A stretch of 33,905 nt of DNA. Source: Sphingobacterium shayense. GTDB lineage: Bacteria > Bacteroidota > Bacteroidia > Sphingobacteriales > Sphingobacteriaceae. The notes beneath the pieces are model-generated. The model was not told the DNA's origin and did no database searches. It saw only the letters and a list, made by a program, of their open reading frames with translations. The translations under genes and the position numbers were made by a program. Positions 17,195-25,394 of this stretch are shown here, in pieces; the stretch's first letter is position 1; each line of letters starts with the position of its first letter. The DNA is taken from contig NZ_JABMCQ010000023.1 in the NCBI RefSeq assembly GCF_013179575.1, positions 1-33,905 on the forward strand, written 5' to 3'.

Positions 17195-18310
17195 TTACAA
17201 GGTGTACGACTGTATCTCAAATACAACTGTGGTCGAAGTTTCCGAACCACCTCCCTGGCTTGCTCCAAATAGGAACTCCGGTTCGCCTGAGCGGGGATTC
17301 AACAATAACATCGGACGTTCTAATCGGCCGAATCGCTTCAAGTGCATTGGGGCAGATCCTTCATGGAGATAAGCTGGCATATCGAGGTAAGATACTTTTG
17401 GTTCCGTCCACTGTAACCCATCTTTCGAGGCAAGTAACAAACCATATTCATGATTATAAAATCCCATATCCCGAGCAATCATATAATATTCGTCATTTTG
17501 TTTCCAAACGAAAGCATCTTCAAGTTGCGCATTAGCAGGATGATTCGAAAAATCGATTACTGGGTTCTCCTCTTGTTTATAATACGGCCCTTCAGGCCGA
17601 TCGGCTTTTGCTAAACCATATTTCCGATTACCCCGAACGGTTCCCTTCGCTTCCAAATATTCCTTTGTATTCCATGATTTATAGAAAAGCCAATATTTCC
17701 CATCCGTCCCTTCAATAAAGGCTGGATTTGTTGTACAGTGATCATCCCAAGCGCCCTCAATACCGGGTAACAAACAAGGAGCGTCAGGACGTTCCCATGG
17801 CCCTTTCAAACTTTTCGATTTCGCAACCCCAATACGCTTTGTGTCGGTTTTTCCGTTGGAATTACCCATATAAAAAAGATAATACGTTTCTCCAACCTTC
17901 TTTATCAAGGGATTATGACAAGTCGTGCTATCCCAAAAACCCTCGCGAGGAGATAGTATAACTGATTGGTGAACAAACGGATCGTATGGTGAATCAGCAA
18001 TAGCATGTGCAATTTCAGATCCCCGAATCCAACCACTCATTCCTTTATCTTTTCTCCATCTGGAATAAAATAAATGGACTTTCCCATCTTCACCCCATAT
18101 CGGAGAGGAACACCATATATAATAATCGGCTAATTGTAATGAACGACCAATGGGCCGTAAAACAAATGCTGGCTGTTGATATTCTAACGTAACCAAAGAT
18201 TTCCCCAGAAGCCTAGGGCCGAAAAGTAAGCTGGATATGATAAACATACCAGATTGGATAAAATATCTCCTACTTTTCTTCTCGACGTCCTTACTTTTTA
18301 CGTTCATCAT
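17195..18310 (-). CDS. Tat-exported five-bladed beta-propeller glycosidase, GH43/GH117-like
   Basis: A 371-residue protein from the ATG at 18310 (a second ATG follows at once). The N-terminus carries a twin-arginine signal, SRRYFIQSG at 13-21, then a hydrophobic stretch MFIISSLLFG. The rest repeats propeller-type blades: SSPIWGEDGKVHLFYSRW at 68-85, NPLIKKVGETYYLFYMGN, NPAFIEGTDGKYWLFYKSW, and LEDAFVWKQNDEYYMIARDM near 262-281, whose Glu-Asp is a candidate acid pair. At the first blade, where GH43 and GH32 enzymes carry a catalytic Asp, this protein has WCSSPI, so it is not a standard GH43. Related propellers are common in Bacteroidota polysaccharide loci. The frame could extend upstream to a TTG at 18397, but that would bury the Tat signal. 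It is first in the enzyme operon. Probably a periplasmic glycosidase; the sugar is unknown. Confidence 0.78.
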   Translation of the reverse strand: MMNVKSKDVEKKSRRYFIQSGMFIISSLLFGPRLLGKSLVTLEYQQPAFVLRPIGRSLQLADYYIWCSSPIWGEDGKVHLFYSRWRKDKGMSGWIRGSEIAHAIADSPYDPFVHQSVILSPREGFWDSTTCHNPLIKKVGETYYLFYMGNSNGKTDTKRIGVAKSKSLKGPWERPDAPCLLPGIEGAWDDHCTTNPAFIEGTDGKYWLFYKSWNTKEYLEAKGTVRGNRKYGLAKADRPEGPYYKQEENPVIDFSNHPANAQLEDAFVWKQNDEYYMIARDMGFYNHEYGLLLASKDGLQWTEPKVSYLDMPAYLHEGSAPMHLKRFGRLERPMLLLNPRSGEPEFLFGASQGGGSETSTTVVFEIQSYTL

Positions 18311-18622
18311 GATTACTATCTGCTCTTTTGGTTTTACAGGTTTAGCTCGCAATATATCAAAATCACTTATGTCGCGTATCCTGCGCTGTCCTGCCAACAG
18401 ACCTGATTCGTCTCAAAACCCGGAATAGAAACAATGCTGGCGAAAGTCTAACACATTTATTACAATGGCTGATCCGGAGCATCCTATTTCAACTCAAGGA
18501 TGAAGCAATTATTTTATGAATGAAAAAAAACGCCGGTCGACTTTATCCTAATAAAGTTAAATAAGCCGTTTTTAGGCAGCTTATTTAACAGTAAATACAT
18601 CTACTTCAAATGGATATCATTT
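18311..18622. other. Intergenic gap between susD-2 and the enzyme operon
   Basis: 312 bases without a supported gene. The left part nearest the propeller gene has no convincing promoter: I looked for TTTG plus TAnnTTTG at 19-21 bp and found only single-box matches. The right part carries two adjacent hairpins at 18541-18589, listed separately, and an eight-T run on the minus strand near 18524-18531. It may be a processed or attenuated leader linking susCD-2 to the enzymes. Confidence 0.5.
18541..18589 (-). terminator. Hairpin after susD-2, partial terminator or mRNA-stability element
   Basis: GTTAAATAAGC (18556-18566) and GCTTATTTAAC (18579-18589) form a perfect 11-bp stem with a 12-base loop, 34 bases after the susD-2 stop. 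An adjoining smaller hairpin CTTTAT/ATAAAG lies at 18541-18556. On the minus strand only TTTATT follows the main stem, so the U tract is weak; the better T run comes 25 bases later. Partial read-through into the enzyme operon is plausible. Confidence 0.55.
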
Positions 18623-20596
18623 TTAAAAACCATGATTTTGCATGGCTTGTTTTTCGTCATTGCTGAGTGGCTTACCATCCTTTTGAACCACATCAAGAAA
18701 ACTTTGAGGAATCGGACGGTAATAATGTTTATTTTCTGACGGAACAGCCTCATTACTAAATGTTAATGCTCTTTTTACTAGTGTCTTGGTACGTGCAAGA
18801 TCCTCCCACCGCATCAATTCTCCCATTAACTCTCTCGAACGCTCGTTAAGTATAAACGCGACGAATTTCTGTTCATTTGAGTTCACCCCTAGGGCATCAT
18901 AAAATTGATCCGTCGCGTTCCAAATTTCTGATATTGCGTCTAAACGCATCTCGTTAGTGGTAGCTGCCGTTGTTTCACTGATATTGTTCGATTCAAAATA
19001 CGTGTTTCTATCAGAAAAAGAAATCAATGAACCTGCTGAGACAACATCGTTCGTTTTATATGCAACACCACCGTCCACATACAGCGAACGGTCCTCGCCC
19101 TCTTTATAGGCAGCTCGTTCACGAATGGTATTAATATAAGGTAGGGCTAACTCGTACTTCCCCTGACGTCCGAGCGCCTCTGCAACGATAAGGTAAGTTT
19201 CGGCTACACGCGCCAAGATACCGTCTCTATATCCAGTTTGGCTGGCAACTGAATTTCTGGAGCCATCCGCAAATTTAGACATTGTCAAATAACGACTCGC
19301 GTCGTAATTCCCGTGGTTTCCTTTGAAATCTTTATTATTTCCACTGAAATAACGCACAAACATGTGTGGTGCGCGCAGCTTAATATTATCCTGTGTATAA
19401 CGGTTGTCGTCTGCATTATTAACTATGTATTTAATAGAAACTTCCCCTCCCTGGAATTTCGGCTTGTTTACCAATGCAGGGCTAGGCGCGCTAGCGACAT
19501 CCCAAACAGGAGCCGCTTGAGGCTTATTACAAAGATATTCTGTCTTAAAACTCTTCCAGAAACGAGAGTCATTTACACGGTCATATACGTCCACCGAATA
19601 ATCGGAAGTGCGTAGTCGCTGGAATTCACGTCCCCCAGCAATGTCGCGCTGCATACCAGGTAATGTTTGATAAACAGAGGGAAAATGTAGATGCAACTGA
19701 TTACCATAACGCCCCGCTGTCGCAACATTATTTGAGAATTTTGCGGCAAGTATCACCTCCGGCAAACGTTCATTCGCACCATCCGGTGTTGTATAATTCC
19801 ATAAATCACTGAAATTTTGGGCCAAACTGTGTGGGCTTTGTTCGATTACAATCTTACCGTAGTCTACAGCCTTCTGCAAATCTGCTTCCTTGCTTCCACT
19901 ATTCCAGCTTTCATAAAGTTCACTCGCACGAAAAAGATAGACCTTCGCTAGAAAATGCGCTGCTGCCCATTTCGTAACCCGTCCTTCTTGTCCTCCAGTT
20001 TCCGGGAGTAACTCATATGCTTGGCTGAAATCGCTAATTATCTGATCATAGACCTCCTGTTCTGAATTACGGAAAAATTCAAGCTGAACCGTGTACGACG
20101 GATCAAGCTTCAGTGGTACTCCGCCATATTGCTTAACAAGTTTAAAATAATTAAATGCGCGCATAAAATACCCCTCACCCAATCGTGTATTTTTGTGGCT
20201 TTCATTTGTAAAAACCAAGGGAACCTGTGCTATTACCGTATTAGCAGAGTTAATAGCACCATACATATTATCCCAGACACTTTCGGCCTCACCGGTAAAA
20301 CTATTTAAAGTGGCGTTGTAAGTTCCCCACATTTCTTTAGTACGATCTCCTCCGATCCAAAACTCATCAGTACCATAATTTGTTGTCGCGTAGGCCCATT
20401 CGTAATTAAAATGGTACTTTAGCGTCTGATAAAGCCCCGTAACCAATCCATCAATACCCGCTACGGTCTCGAAGTCACTGGTATTACGAGCGGTTATTAA
20501 ATCCTCCTTTAAAAAGTCCTTACTGCAACCTTGCACTGCCAGGAGCGGGAGTGCTGCAAACATGCAATACGTATATTTATTTCTTAAAATTTTCAT
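18623..20596 (-). CDS. SusD/RagB-family glycan-binding lipoprotein (pair 2)
   Basis: Surface glycan-binding partner of the SusC protein encoded just upstream. It has 657 residues. The lipobox AVQGC gives Cys24, followed by SKDFLKED. SusD landmarks are GEGYFMRAFNYFKLVKQYGG, the late ILNERSRELMGELMRWEDLA, and the C-terminal YYRPIPQSFLDVVQKDG. It is the longest of the three SusD proteins and shares little with the other two beyond family motifs, which suggests a different ligand. It lies 11 bases after susC. The enzyme operon (GH28, DUF4450, GH105) lies next downstream, so its ligand is the likely substrate of those enzymes. Confidence 0.95.
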   Translation of the reverse strand: MKILRNKYTYCMFAALPLLAVQGCSKDFLKEDLITARNTSDFETVAGIDGLVTGLYQTLKYHFNYEWAYATTNYGTDEFWIGGDRTKEMWGTYNATLNSFTGEAESVWDNMYGAINSANTVIAQVPLVFTNESHKNTRLGEGYFMRAFNYFKLVKQYGGVPLKLDPSYTVQLEFFRNSEQEVYDQIISDFSQAYELLPETGGQEGRVTKWAAAHFLAKVYLFRASELYESWNSGSKEADLQKAVDYGKIVIEQSPHSLAQNFSDLWNYTTPDGANERLPEVILAAKFSNNVATAGRYGNQLHLHFPSVYQTLPGMQRDIAGGREFQRLRTSDYSVDVYDRVNDSRFWKSFKTEYLCNKPQAAPVWDVASAPSPALVNKPKFQGGEVSIKYIVNNADDNRYTQDNIKLRAPHMFVRYFSGNNKDFKGNHGNYDASRYLTMSKFADGSRNSVASQTGYRDGILARVAETYLIVAEALGRQGKYELALPYINTIRERAAYKEGEDRSLYVDGGVAYKTNDVVSAGSLISFSDRNTYFESNNISETTAATTNEMRLDAISEIWNATDQFYDALGVNSNEQKFVAFILNERSRELMGELMRWEDLARTKTLVKRALTFSNEAVPSENKHYYRPIPQSFLDVVQKDGKPLSNDEKQAMQNHGF

Positions 20597-20607
20597 AGTT
20601 AATACTT

Positions 20608-23600
20608 TTACAAACCTATATTCAAACCAAAAACAACTCCTCTATTGAAGGTGGATCCTCCCAAATCTGGATCAATCCAATCTACTTTAGAATATAATAA
20701 TCCAGGATTCATAGCCTGTACATAAACTCGAAGTTTAGAAAGTTTGAGCCGATCAAGGATGTTGCTACCAAAAGAGTATCCAAAAGACGCGTTTCTGAGC
20801 TTAATGAAAGTCCCGTCTTGGTAATTCATCGAACTTTTATAGGTATCACCAGCTGCACTAGCATAATTAGGCGAAGGGTAATTATTAGTCGGGTTTTCTG
20901 GTGTCCAATAATCAACGACGCGTTGTGCATAACGTCCCTGCAATACTTCGGCTCCAGATTCAATCATGAAACCTCCTCGTCCGTATATGAAAAATGATAA
21001 ATCGAAACTCTTATAGGTGAAGGTGTTCCCAAAACCAAAGTTCCAGTCGGGCGTAGAATGACCGATAATTTGCCTATCGTTGTTTGCATCAATGATGTAA
21101 TCTCCATTCAAATCTTTCACCTTAATACTTCCAGGCACAAAATTCGCATTGTTATCTGCATTAAATTTTGCCATTTCTGCAAGATCCTCTGGGGTATCTT
21201 GCCAAATACCTTCTTTTACATAGTCGTAATAAACAGACAACCGCTCGCCAATAAACCAGCCGTTTCCAACTTCGTCCATTTCTCCCAAAGACAATTCATC
21301 AATACGGTCTCTACTATGTGTAAAACTTAGCGTCGATTCCCACGAAAAATTTTGGCTTTTTAAGTTTATAGTATTTAAGGTCAGTTCGATTCCTTTATTG
21401 GAGGTAGACCCCACATTATCGAAGGTAAATGTATACCCGTTAACGGACGGTATTTCCCGCTGCAACAACAGATTTGTTGTTTTTGAGGTGAAAAAATCCA
21501 ATGAGCCCGATATACGTGATCCAAGCAGGGAAAAATCAACGCCATAATTAATTTGTGCCGTCCTTTCCCATGCTAACTCTTTGTTCGGCATTGGCTGAGG
21601 ATCAGCACTTGACGGATCCGAAGGAACATATCCAGGTTCAACAACTGACCCCCATGCATAGTAAAGAGTTTGGAGCCCCCCCAGCGTCCCATATGGATCT
21701 ACCGAAGAATTTCCAACCACCCCATAACCTACCCGCGCTTTTAGCATATTGATCCAGTTTGCATTTTCCAAGAAGGTCTCTTTGTCAAGCCTCCACGCCA
21801 CTGCCATCGAAGGAAACCAGTCCCATTTAAACCCATCTCCAAGAACAGAAGAACCATCCCAACGCACCGAACCTGTAAACAAATACTTGCCGCCATAATC
21901 GTAATTGCCACGCACCATATACGACGACAATTGACTTTCGACTAAACCTGTAGAAAAGCGATCTAAAGCATCCACAGAATTTAATTGATACCACTTTTGG
22001 CTATCCCATGGTAAGTTCGACGCGGTCATCGAGGATGTTTCCGTTCGACTAGATGTCGCGCTTTGTAACAAAGTTAACCCAGCATTATGTTGATTAAATG
22101 TCCTGTTATAATAAATTAAGTTATCTAAAGTCCAAGAGAAACGCATGGTATTATTGAGCTGTGCGTAATTTGTAGAACCGGGTTCGCCGGCGCCACGATT
22201 TATCGAGTTGGCATCCATATAACGGCCATTTCGATTACTATAATAGTCCGGGCCAAAGTTCACCCGGTACCGAAGACCTTTGATCGGCTCAAATTCAGCA
22301 AAGATGTTACCAAAATTCCGCCAAACGTGCCTTTCATTGATGTTATAATTAGCTTCTAGAATAGGATTTTGAATATTGACATCTCCACCAGGAAGGTTAA
22401 TTCTATTTCCATCGACATCGTAAGGTTCCGCATACGGAAGCATTCCTTGAGCAGCAAAATAAAGATTGCCTGGACCAGTGACATTTGTCGTAGCGAAACC
22501 ATAATTTTGATCCCCAAAGGTCGTGTTCATAACTGCCCCCATCTTAAACCAATTGACCGGAGTAATATCAACACTGATTTTCCCAGAGTAGCGCTGGTAA
22601 TCCTGCCCAAGTTGTGTGCCGTCCTGTTTTAGATATCCAAAAGATCCATATGCCTGCATATTTTTCGTGCCGCCAGATGCCGAAAGAATATGATCTTGGG
22701 TTATACCCGTTTTGGTCACATAATCCGTCCAGTCTGTTGTCGAAACTGCTGAAGGATTCCAGGTGCCACCTTCCCATCCTTTAGCTATATTAGCCCATGC
22801 TGTTGGATCAGAACCAAAGATCTCCTGATCACGTGCCTGATCAGGTTGATTGGGGTATTTCCCGTCTTGACGATATGCATCTCTTCTGAATTGTATATAC
22901 TTAGCTGCGTCCATCATTTCTGTTCGATCCTGCAACTTTTCAACTGTAGTAGTTCCGGAATATTCGAGCGTCATGCGCCCAATGTTACCTCGCTTTGTGG
23001 TAACAATAATTACTCCATTAGCTCCTCGCGACCCGTAGATTGCCGTTGCAGAGGCATCTTTTAATACGTCCATGCTTGCAATGTCTTTTGGATTGATAAA
23101 CTCAATACCGCCGGAACTAAGGGGAACACCATCAACAACATATAAAGGTGAATTGGAAGCGAGCAGCGATCTATTCCCCCTCACGCGAATAGCCCCCATC
23201 TCCCCTGGACGTTCGTTGGACGTAACGTCTACTCCCGCTGTCCTTCCTTGCAGCGCCTGCAAAGAATTCGTTACCGGCATAGCGGTTATTTCCTCGCTGC
23301 CGATAGATGTAATTGCACCCGTCAGATCTGATTTTTTAACAACATTGTAGCCGACTACCACAACTTCTTCAACAATTTCATTTAATTCTTCTAAAACTAC
23401 AGATAGTTTACTTTGGTTTACGTAAGACACCTCCTTTTTCGTATAGCCAACCATGGTAAACACTAAAGTTCCGGCACCAGGTGCCTGAACATTAAATTGG
23501 CCGGTATCATTAGTTGATGTCGCAATAGCACTCCCCCTTAAGGTAATAGTAACACCAACCAACGGCTTACCAAACGAATCTTTTACGTCGCCAGAAATCG

Positions 23601-23715
23601 TAGTTTGTGCCGAGGATGGGAGCCCCGAGAGTAATGCTATAAAAAAAAGCATAAACCGCATCAGTTGCAAGCTCTTCCAGCCATCGATCATTTTTTCTTT
23701 CATTTGGGTGATCAT
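20608..23715 (-). CDS. SusC/RagA-family TonB-dependent transporter (pair 2)
   Basis: Outer-membrane oligosaccharide importer, 1035 residues. The N-terminus has several possible starts (Met 1, 5, 9, 19); a signal peptide ends near PSSAQ (37). A regulatory-like beta domain spans about 40-108, the TonB-box-like VEEVVVVGYN lies at 115-124 (Asn where Gly is usual), and the plug is about 126-240 with LYVVDGVPLSSGG and LKDASATAIYGSRG. The barrel contains the acidic loop DLNGDYIIDANNDRQIIG and ends in GVVFGLNIGL. There is no STN domain, so no anti-sigma signalling is expected. A promoter-like pair lies 50-80 bases upstream, next to an element shared with the 30.3-kb control region, and the GntR/LacI-type regulator gene is the next gene upstream. 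These suggest local control by that regulator. Confidence 0.96.
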   Translation of the reverse strand: MITQMKEKMIDGWKSLQLMRFMLFFIALLSGLPSSAQTTISGDVKDSFGKPLVGVTITLRGSAIATSTNDTGQFNVQAPGAGTLVFTMVGYTKKEVSYVNQSKLSVVLEELNEIVEEVVVVGYNVVKKSDLTGAITSIGSEEITAMPVTNSLQALQGRTAGVDVTSNERPGEMGAIRVRGNRSLLASNSPLYVVDGVPLSSGGIEFINPKDIASMDVLKDASATAIYGSRGANGVIIVTTKRGNIGRMTLEYSGTTTVEKLQDRTEMMDAAKYIQFRRDAYRQDGKYPNQPDQARDQEIFGSDPTAWANIAKGWEGGTWNPSAVSTTDWTDYVTKTGITQDHILSASGGTKNMQAYGSFGYLKQDGTQLGQDYQRYSGKISVDITPVNWFKMGAVMNTTFGDQNYGFATTNVTGPGNLYFAAQGMLPYAEPYDVDGNRINLPGGDVNIQNPILEANYNINERHVWRNFGNIFAEFEPIKGLRYRVNFGPDYYSNRNGRYMDANSINRGAGEPGSTNYAQLNNTMRFSWTLDNLIYYNRTFNQHNAGLTLLQSATSSRTETSSMTASNLPWDSQKWYQLNSVDALDRFSTGLVESQLSSYMVRGNYDYGGKYLFTGSVRWDGSSVLGDGFKWDWFPSMAVAWRLDKETFLENANWINMLKARVGYGVVGNSSVDPYGTLGGLQTLYYAWGSVVEPGYVPSDPSSADPQPMPNKELAWERTAQINYGVDFSLLGSRISGSLDFFTSKTTNLLLQREIPSVNGYTFTFDNVGSTSNKGIELTLNTINLKSQNFSWESTLSFTHSRDRIDELSLGEMDEVGNGWFIGERLSVYYDYVKEGIWQDTPEDLAEMAKFNADNNANFVPGSIKVKDLNGDYIIDANNDRQIIGHSTPDWNFGFGNTFTYKSFDLSFFIYGRGGFMIESGAEVLQGRYAQRVVDYWTPENPTNNYPSPNYASAAGDTYKSSMNYQDGTFIKLRNASFGYSFGSNILDRLKLSKLRVYVQAMNPGLLYSKVDWIDPDLGGSTFNRGVVFGLNIGL

Positions 23716-23764
23716 GATTTAACTCTTTAGATAATTGATTCTGTTTTTACAAATAGATTGCTAC

Positions 23765-23796
23765 CAAATAGATCGTCAGATCAACTAAAAACCAAA
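23765..23796 (-). promoter_or_regulatory. Candidate promoter of susC-2
   Basis: On the minus strand TTTG (23793-23796) is followed after exactly 20 bases by TCTATTTG (23765-23772), one mismatch from the Bacteroidota -7 consensus TAnnTTTG with its usual 19-21 bp spacing. This gives a leader of roughly 45 bases before the susC-2 ATG at 23715. The -7 box is inside the first of two tandem CAAATAGAT repeats. Seen by pattern only. Confidence 0.5.
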
Positions 23797-23814
23797 TGTC
23801 CAGTGTTCATTATC
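23797..23814 (-). promoter_or_regulatory. Candidate regulator site abutting the susC-2 promoter
   Basis: On the minus strand this reads GATAATGAACACTGGACA and ends exactly where the -33 TTTG begins. A near-identical element, GATAAGAACAGTGGACA, occurs at 30336-30352. The core contains two direct half-sites, GAACA and GGACA, two bases apart. The neighbouring GntR/LacI-type regulator is the natural candidate to bind it. Confidence 0.45.
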
Positions 23815-24045
23815 AATAAATTGTACTTTCGACAATTAAAGATTTAACAGAAAAAATGACCTACGCGAGAACAATTCACAGCATGCGTTTATCAAAATAT
23901 TGTTATCGTTCGGAATTATGTCTAATTGGTCTGTTATTAACCTGTATATTGGTTAGCAAAATACTTTTTTGAATTTCTACTATCCAAGATAGAGATTGGT
24001 TGTAGGGGTCGCAACCTGCCGTATCCTGTACCGCCGTGAGACTAT

Positions 24046-25074
24046 TTAGATTGACGGACGGATATTGATATAAAAAGGAACTTCGACTTGTGTCTTTTTT
24101 TGCTCAATAATAATCTGCGCAGCATATCTACCCATCAACTCGAAATCGGTAGATATTGTCGTAATACCGTTCAGAATAAACTTCTTCAGGGGAGTCTCAT
24201 TATAGGAAATAACACCAATGTCTTCACCCACTTTAAATCCCTTTTCGATACATTTCTCAAGAATAAGTACAAGGTCATTTTCTGCGATATTAATGTAGCA
24301 TTCCCCCTTTTTGATATGCTCCTCTTTTAAGTCATCTACCAATATGTGATCGAAGCCATACTGTTGACAGAATTTATAAAATCCTTTAATGATGGCTTTG
24401 GGATAATCGGTGTTGTCCGGAAATACGAGTTTCAAGCTCCGATAACGCGAGAGCGCTTCCCGGGCTTTTTCCAGTGCACCGTAAATATCTTTTTCATAGT
24501 TTTCAAAAACCGCATCACATTCCTCCATTCCTTCAATTTTTTTACCCAACAGTAAAAGTTTATTTTCAGGGATGTTTGCCAGCACCTCCACTGCCTGGTC
24601 ACGCCCCTCTTTAAAATGAGGAAACACGACATATCGATCGTAATGTTTTGTCAGGTTCAAAAGAAGCGTCCGTAAATGGGAAATATCACTGTTATACACA
24701 AATAGATCCAGGGAGGCAGCGTCACCAAGCTCTTTTGCGAAAGCATCATAAACAATTTTCTTATGGGCACTAAGCTTATTCAGAAACAAAGCGATCTTTT
24801 GTTTACTTATCACTTCTGCATTCGCAACAAAGTATCCCTTGCCGGGCGTGGACGAAATAATATTAAGGGTCTTCAAATGTTTATAACCTTTTTCCACAGT
24901 ATCTCTAGAGATATCAAGATGTACGCTCAATTCGTTAATGGAGGGCAATATATCACCGAGCATTAACTGGTTATTACGCACACCGTCGATCACTGCATCA
25001 GCAAGCTGCAAATACTTAGGTGTTGAGGAAAAGTCACTTATCTGAATACTCTTAATAAAATCAATGTTGTTCAT
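24046..25074 (-). CDS. GntR-family regulator with LacI-type sugar-binding domain
   Basis: A 342-residue DNA-binding regulator. The GntR winged helix covers about residues 18-84 (PKYLQLADAVIDGVRNNQ, then LPSINELSVHLDISRDTVEK, then the wing STPGKGYFV). Residues about 90-342 look like a periplasmic-binding-protein fold as in LacI and GalR effectors, including DIGVISYNETPLKKF and GITTISTDFELMG. This is the domain layout of Bacillus AraR, and also of Bacteroidota sugar regulators. Its effector would be a monosaccharide or its product from the locus; arabinose, rhamnose and galacturonate are all possible. It lies between two SusC/SusD pairs, 330 bases before susC-2 and after the terminator of pair 3, so it is probably transcribed separately. 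Likely targets are the shared elements at 23797 and 30336; a shortened version (GATGAACGGACA, 25165-25176) lies upstream of its own start. Confidence 0.88.
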   Translation of the reverse strand: MNNIDFIKSIQISDFSSTPKYLQLADAVIDGVRNNQLMLGDILPSINELSVHLDISRDTVEKGYKHLKTLNIISSTPGKGYFVANAEVISKQKIALFLNKLSAHKKIVYDAFAKELGDAASLDLFVYNSDISHLRTLLLNLTKHYDRYVVFPHFKEGRDQAVEVLANIPENKLLLLGKKIEGMEECDAVFENYEKDIYGALEKAREALSRYRSLKLVFPDNTDYPKAIIKGFYKFCQQYGFDHILVDDLKEEHIKKGECYINIAENDLVLILEKCIEKGFKVGEDIGVISYNETPLKKFILNGITTISTDFELMGRYAAQIIIEQKKTQVEVPFYINIRPSI

Positions 25075-25394
25075 GACGCGAGTTTACATACGGCACGTTA
25101 AAGAAACACTTTTTTACATTAATTTCCAATTTTAATTAGTGCTGCAATGCGATCGCAAGAGCTAGATGAACGGACAAAAGAAGAAAAAATAGTTAGTCTC
25201 TTGTTGGAGAAACTAACTATTAAAAATATTAAACATTTGTTTACGTCTCGTTGTCAGGCAAACTCGAATTTCAGCCCGATATTCGGATAGATCGGTACGT
25301 GAAGAGTTGGTTTTCAGCACCTGTATACCGAGTCGAGGGGCTTACCGTTCGACCTTAACAGTGTTGGTTGTATATCAGCGTGTATTCGTGCCAC
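25075..25394. other. Gap between susD-3 and the GntR/LacI gene
   Basis: 320 bases without a supported gene. It contains the terminator listed separately and, downstream on the minus strand, GATGAACGGACA (25165-25176, plus-strand reading), a shortened form of the element shared upstream of susC-2 and at 30.3 kb. A weak promoter for the regulator gene could be TTG, 21 bp, TAAAATTG reading toward 25074. The 170 bases between the susD-3 stop and the terminator form an unusually long 3' tail with no clear content. Confidence 0.5.
25182..25221 (-). terminator. Intrinsic terminator of susCD-3
   Basis: AATAGTTAGT (25188-25197) pairs perfectly with ACTAACTATT (25212-25221), and CTC/GAG extends the stem after a two-base bulge. 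On the minus strand the stem is followed by TTTTCTTCTTTT, a good U-rich tail. It lies 174 bases after the susD-3 stop and separates pair 3 from the regulator gene. Confidence 0.85.

Larger units (their letters stand above)
23716..24045. other. Control region between the GntR/LacI gene and susC-2
   Basis: 330 bases with no gene. It carries the promoter and shared element listed next, a 9-bp direct repeat CAAATAGAT at 23750-23758 and 23765-23773 (period 15), and GTTAGCAAA at 23952-23960, whose complement resembles the GTTTGCTAAC found near 30.36 kb. A second, weaker promoter-like pair (minus strand TTG at 23985-23987, 21 bp, TATTTTG at 23957-23963) lies closer to the regulator gene. No strong terminator follows the regulator gene. 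Confidence 0.55.

Noticed and set aside
18311..18397. Upstream extension of the propeller gene to a TTG at 18397
   Set aside because: It would hide the Tat signal behind 29 residues and needs a rare start codon; the tandem ATGs at 18310 and 18307 fit better.
23957..23987. Second promoter-like pair upstream of susC-2 (TTG, 21 bp, TATTTTG)
   Set aside because: The -7 box is one base short of the consensus and would give a leader of over 200 bases; the pair at 23765-23796 is better.
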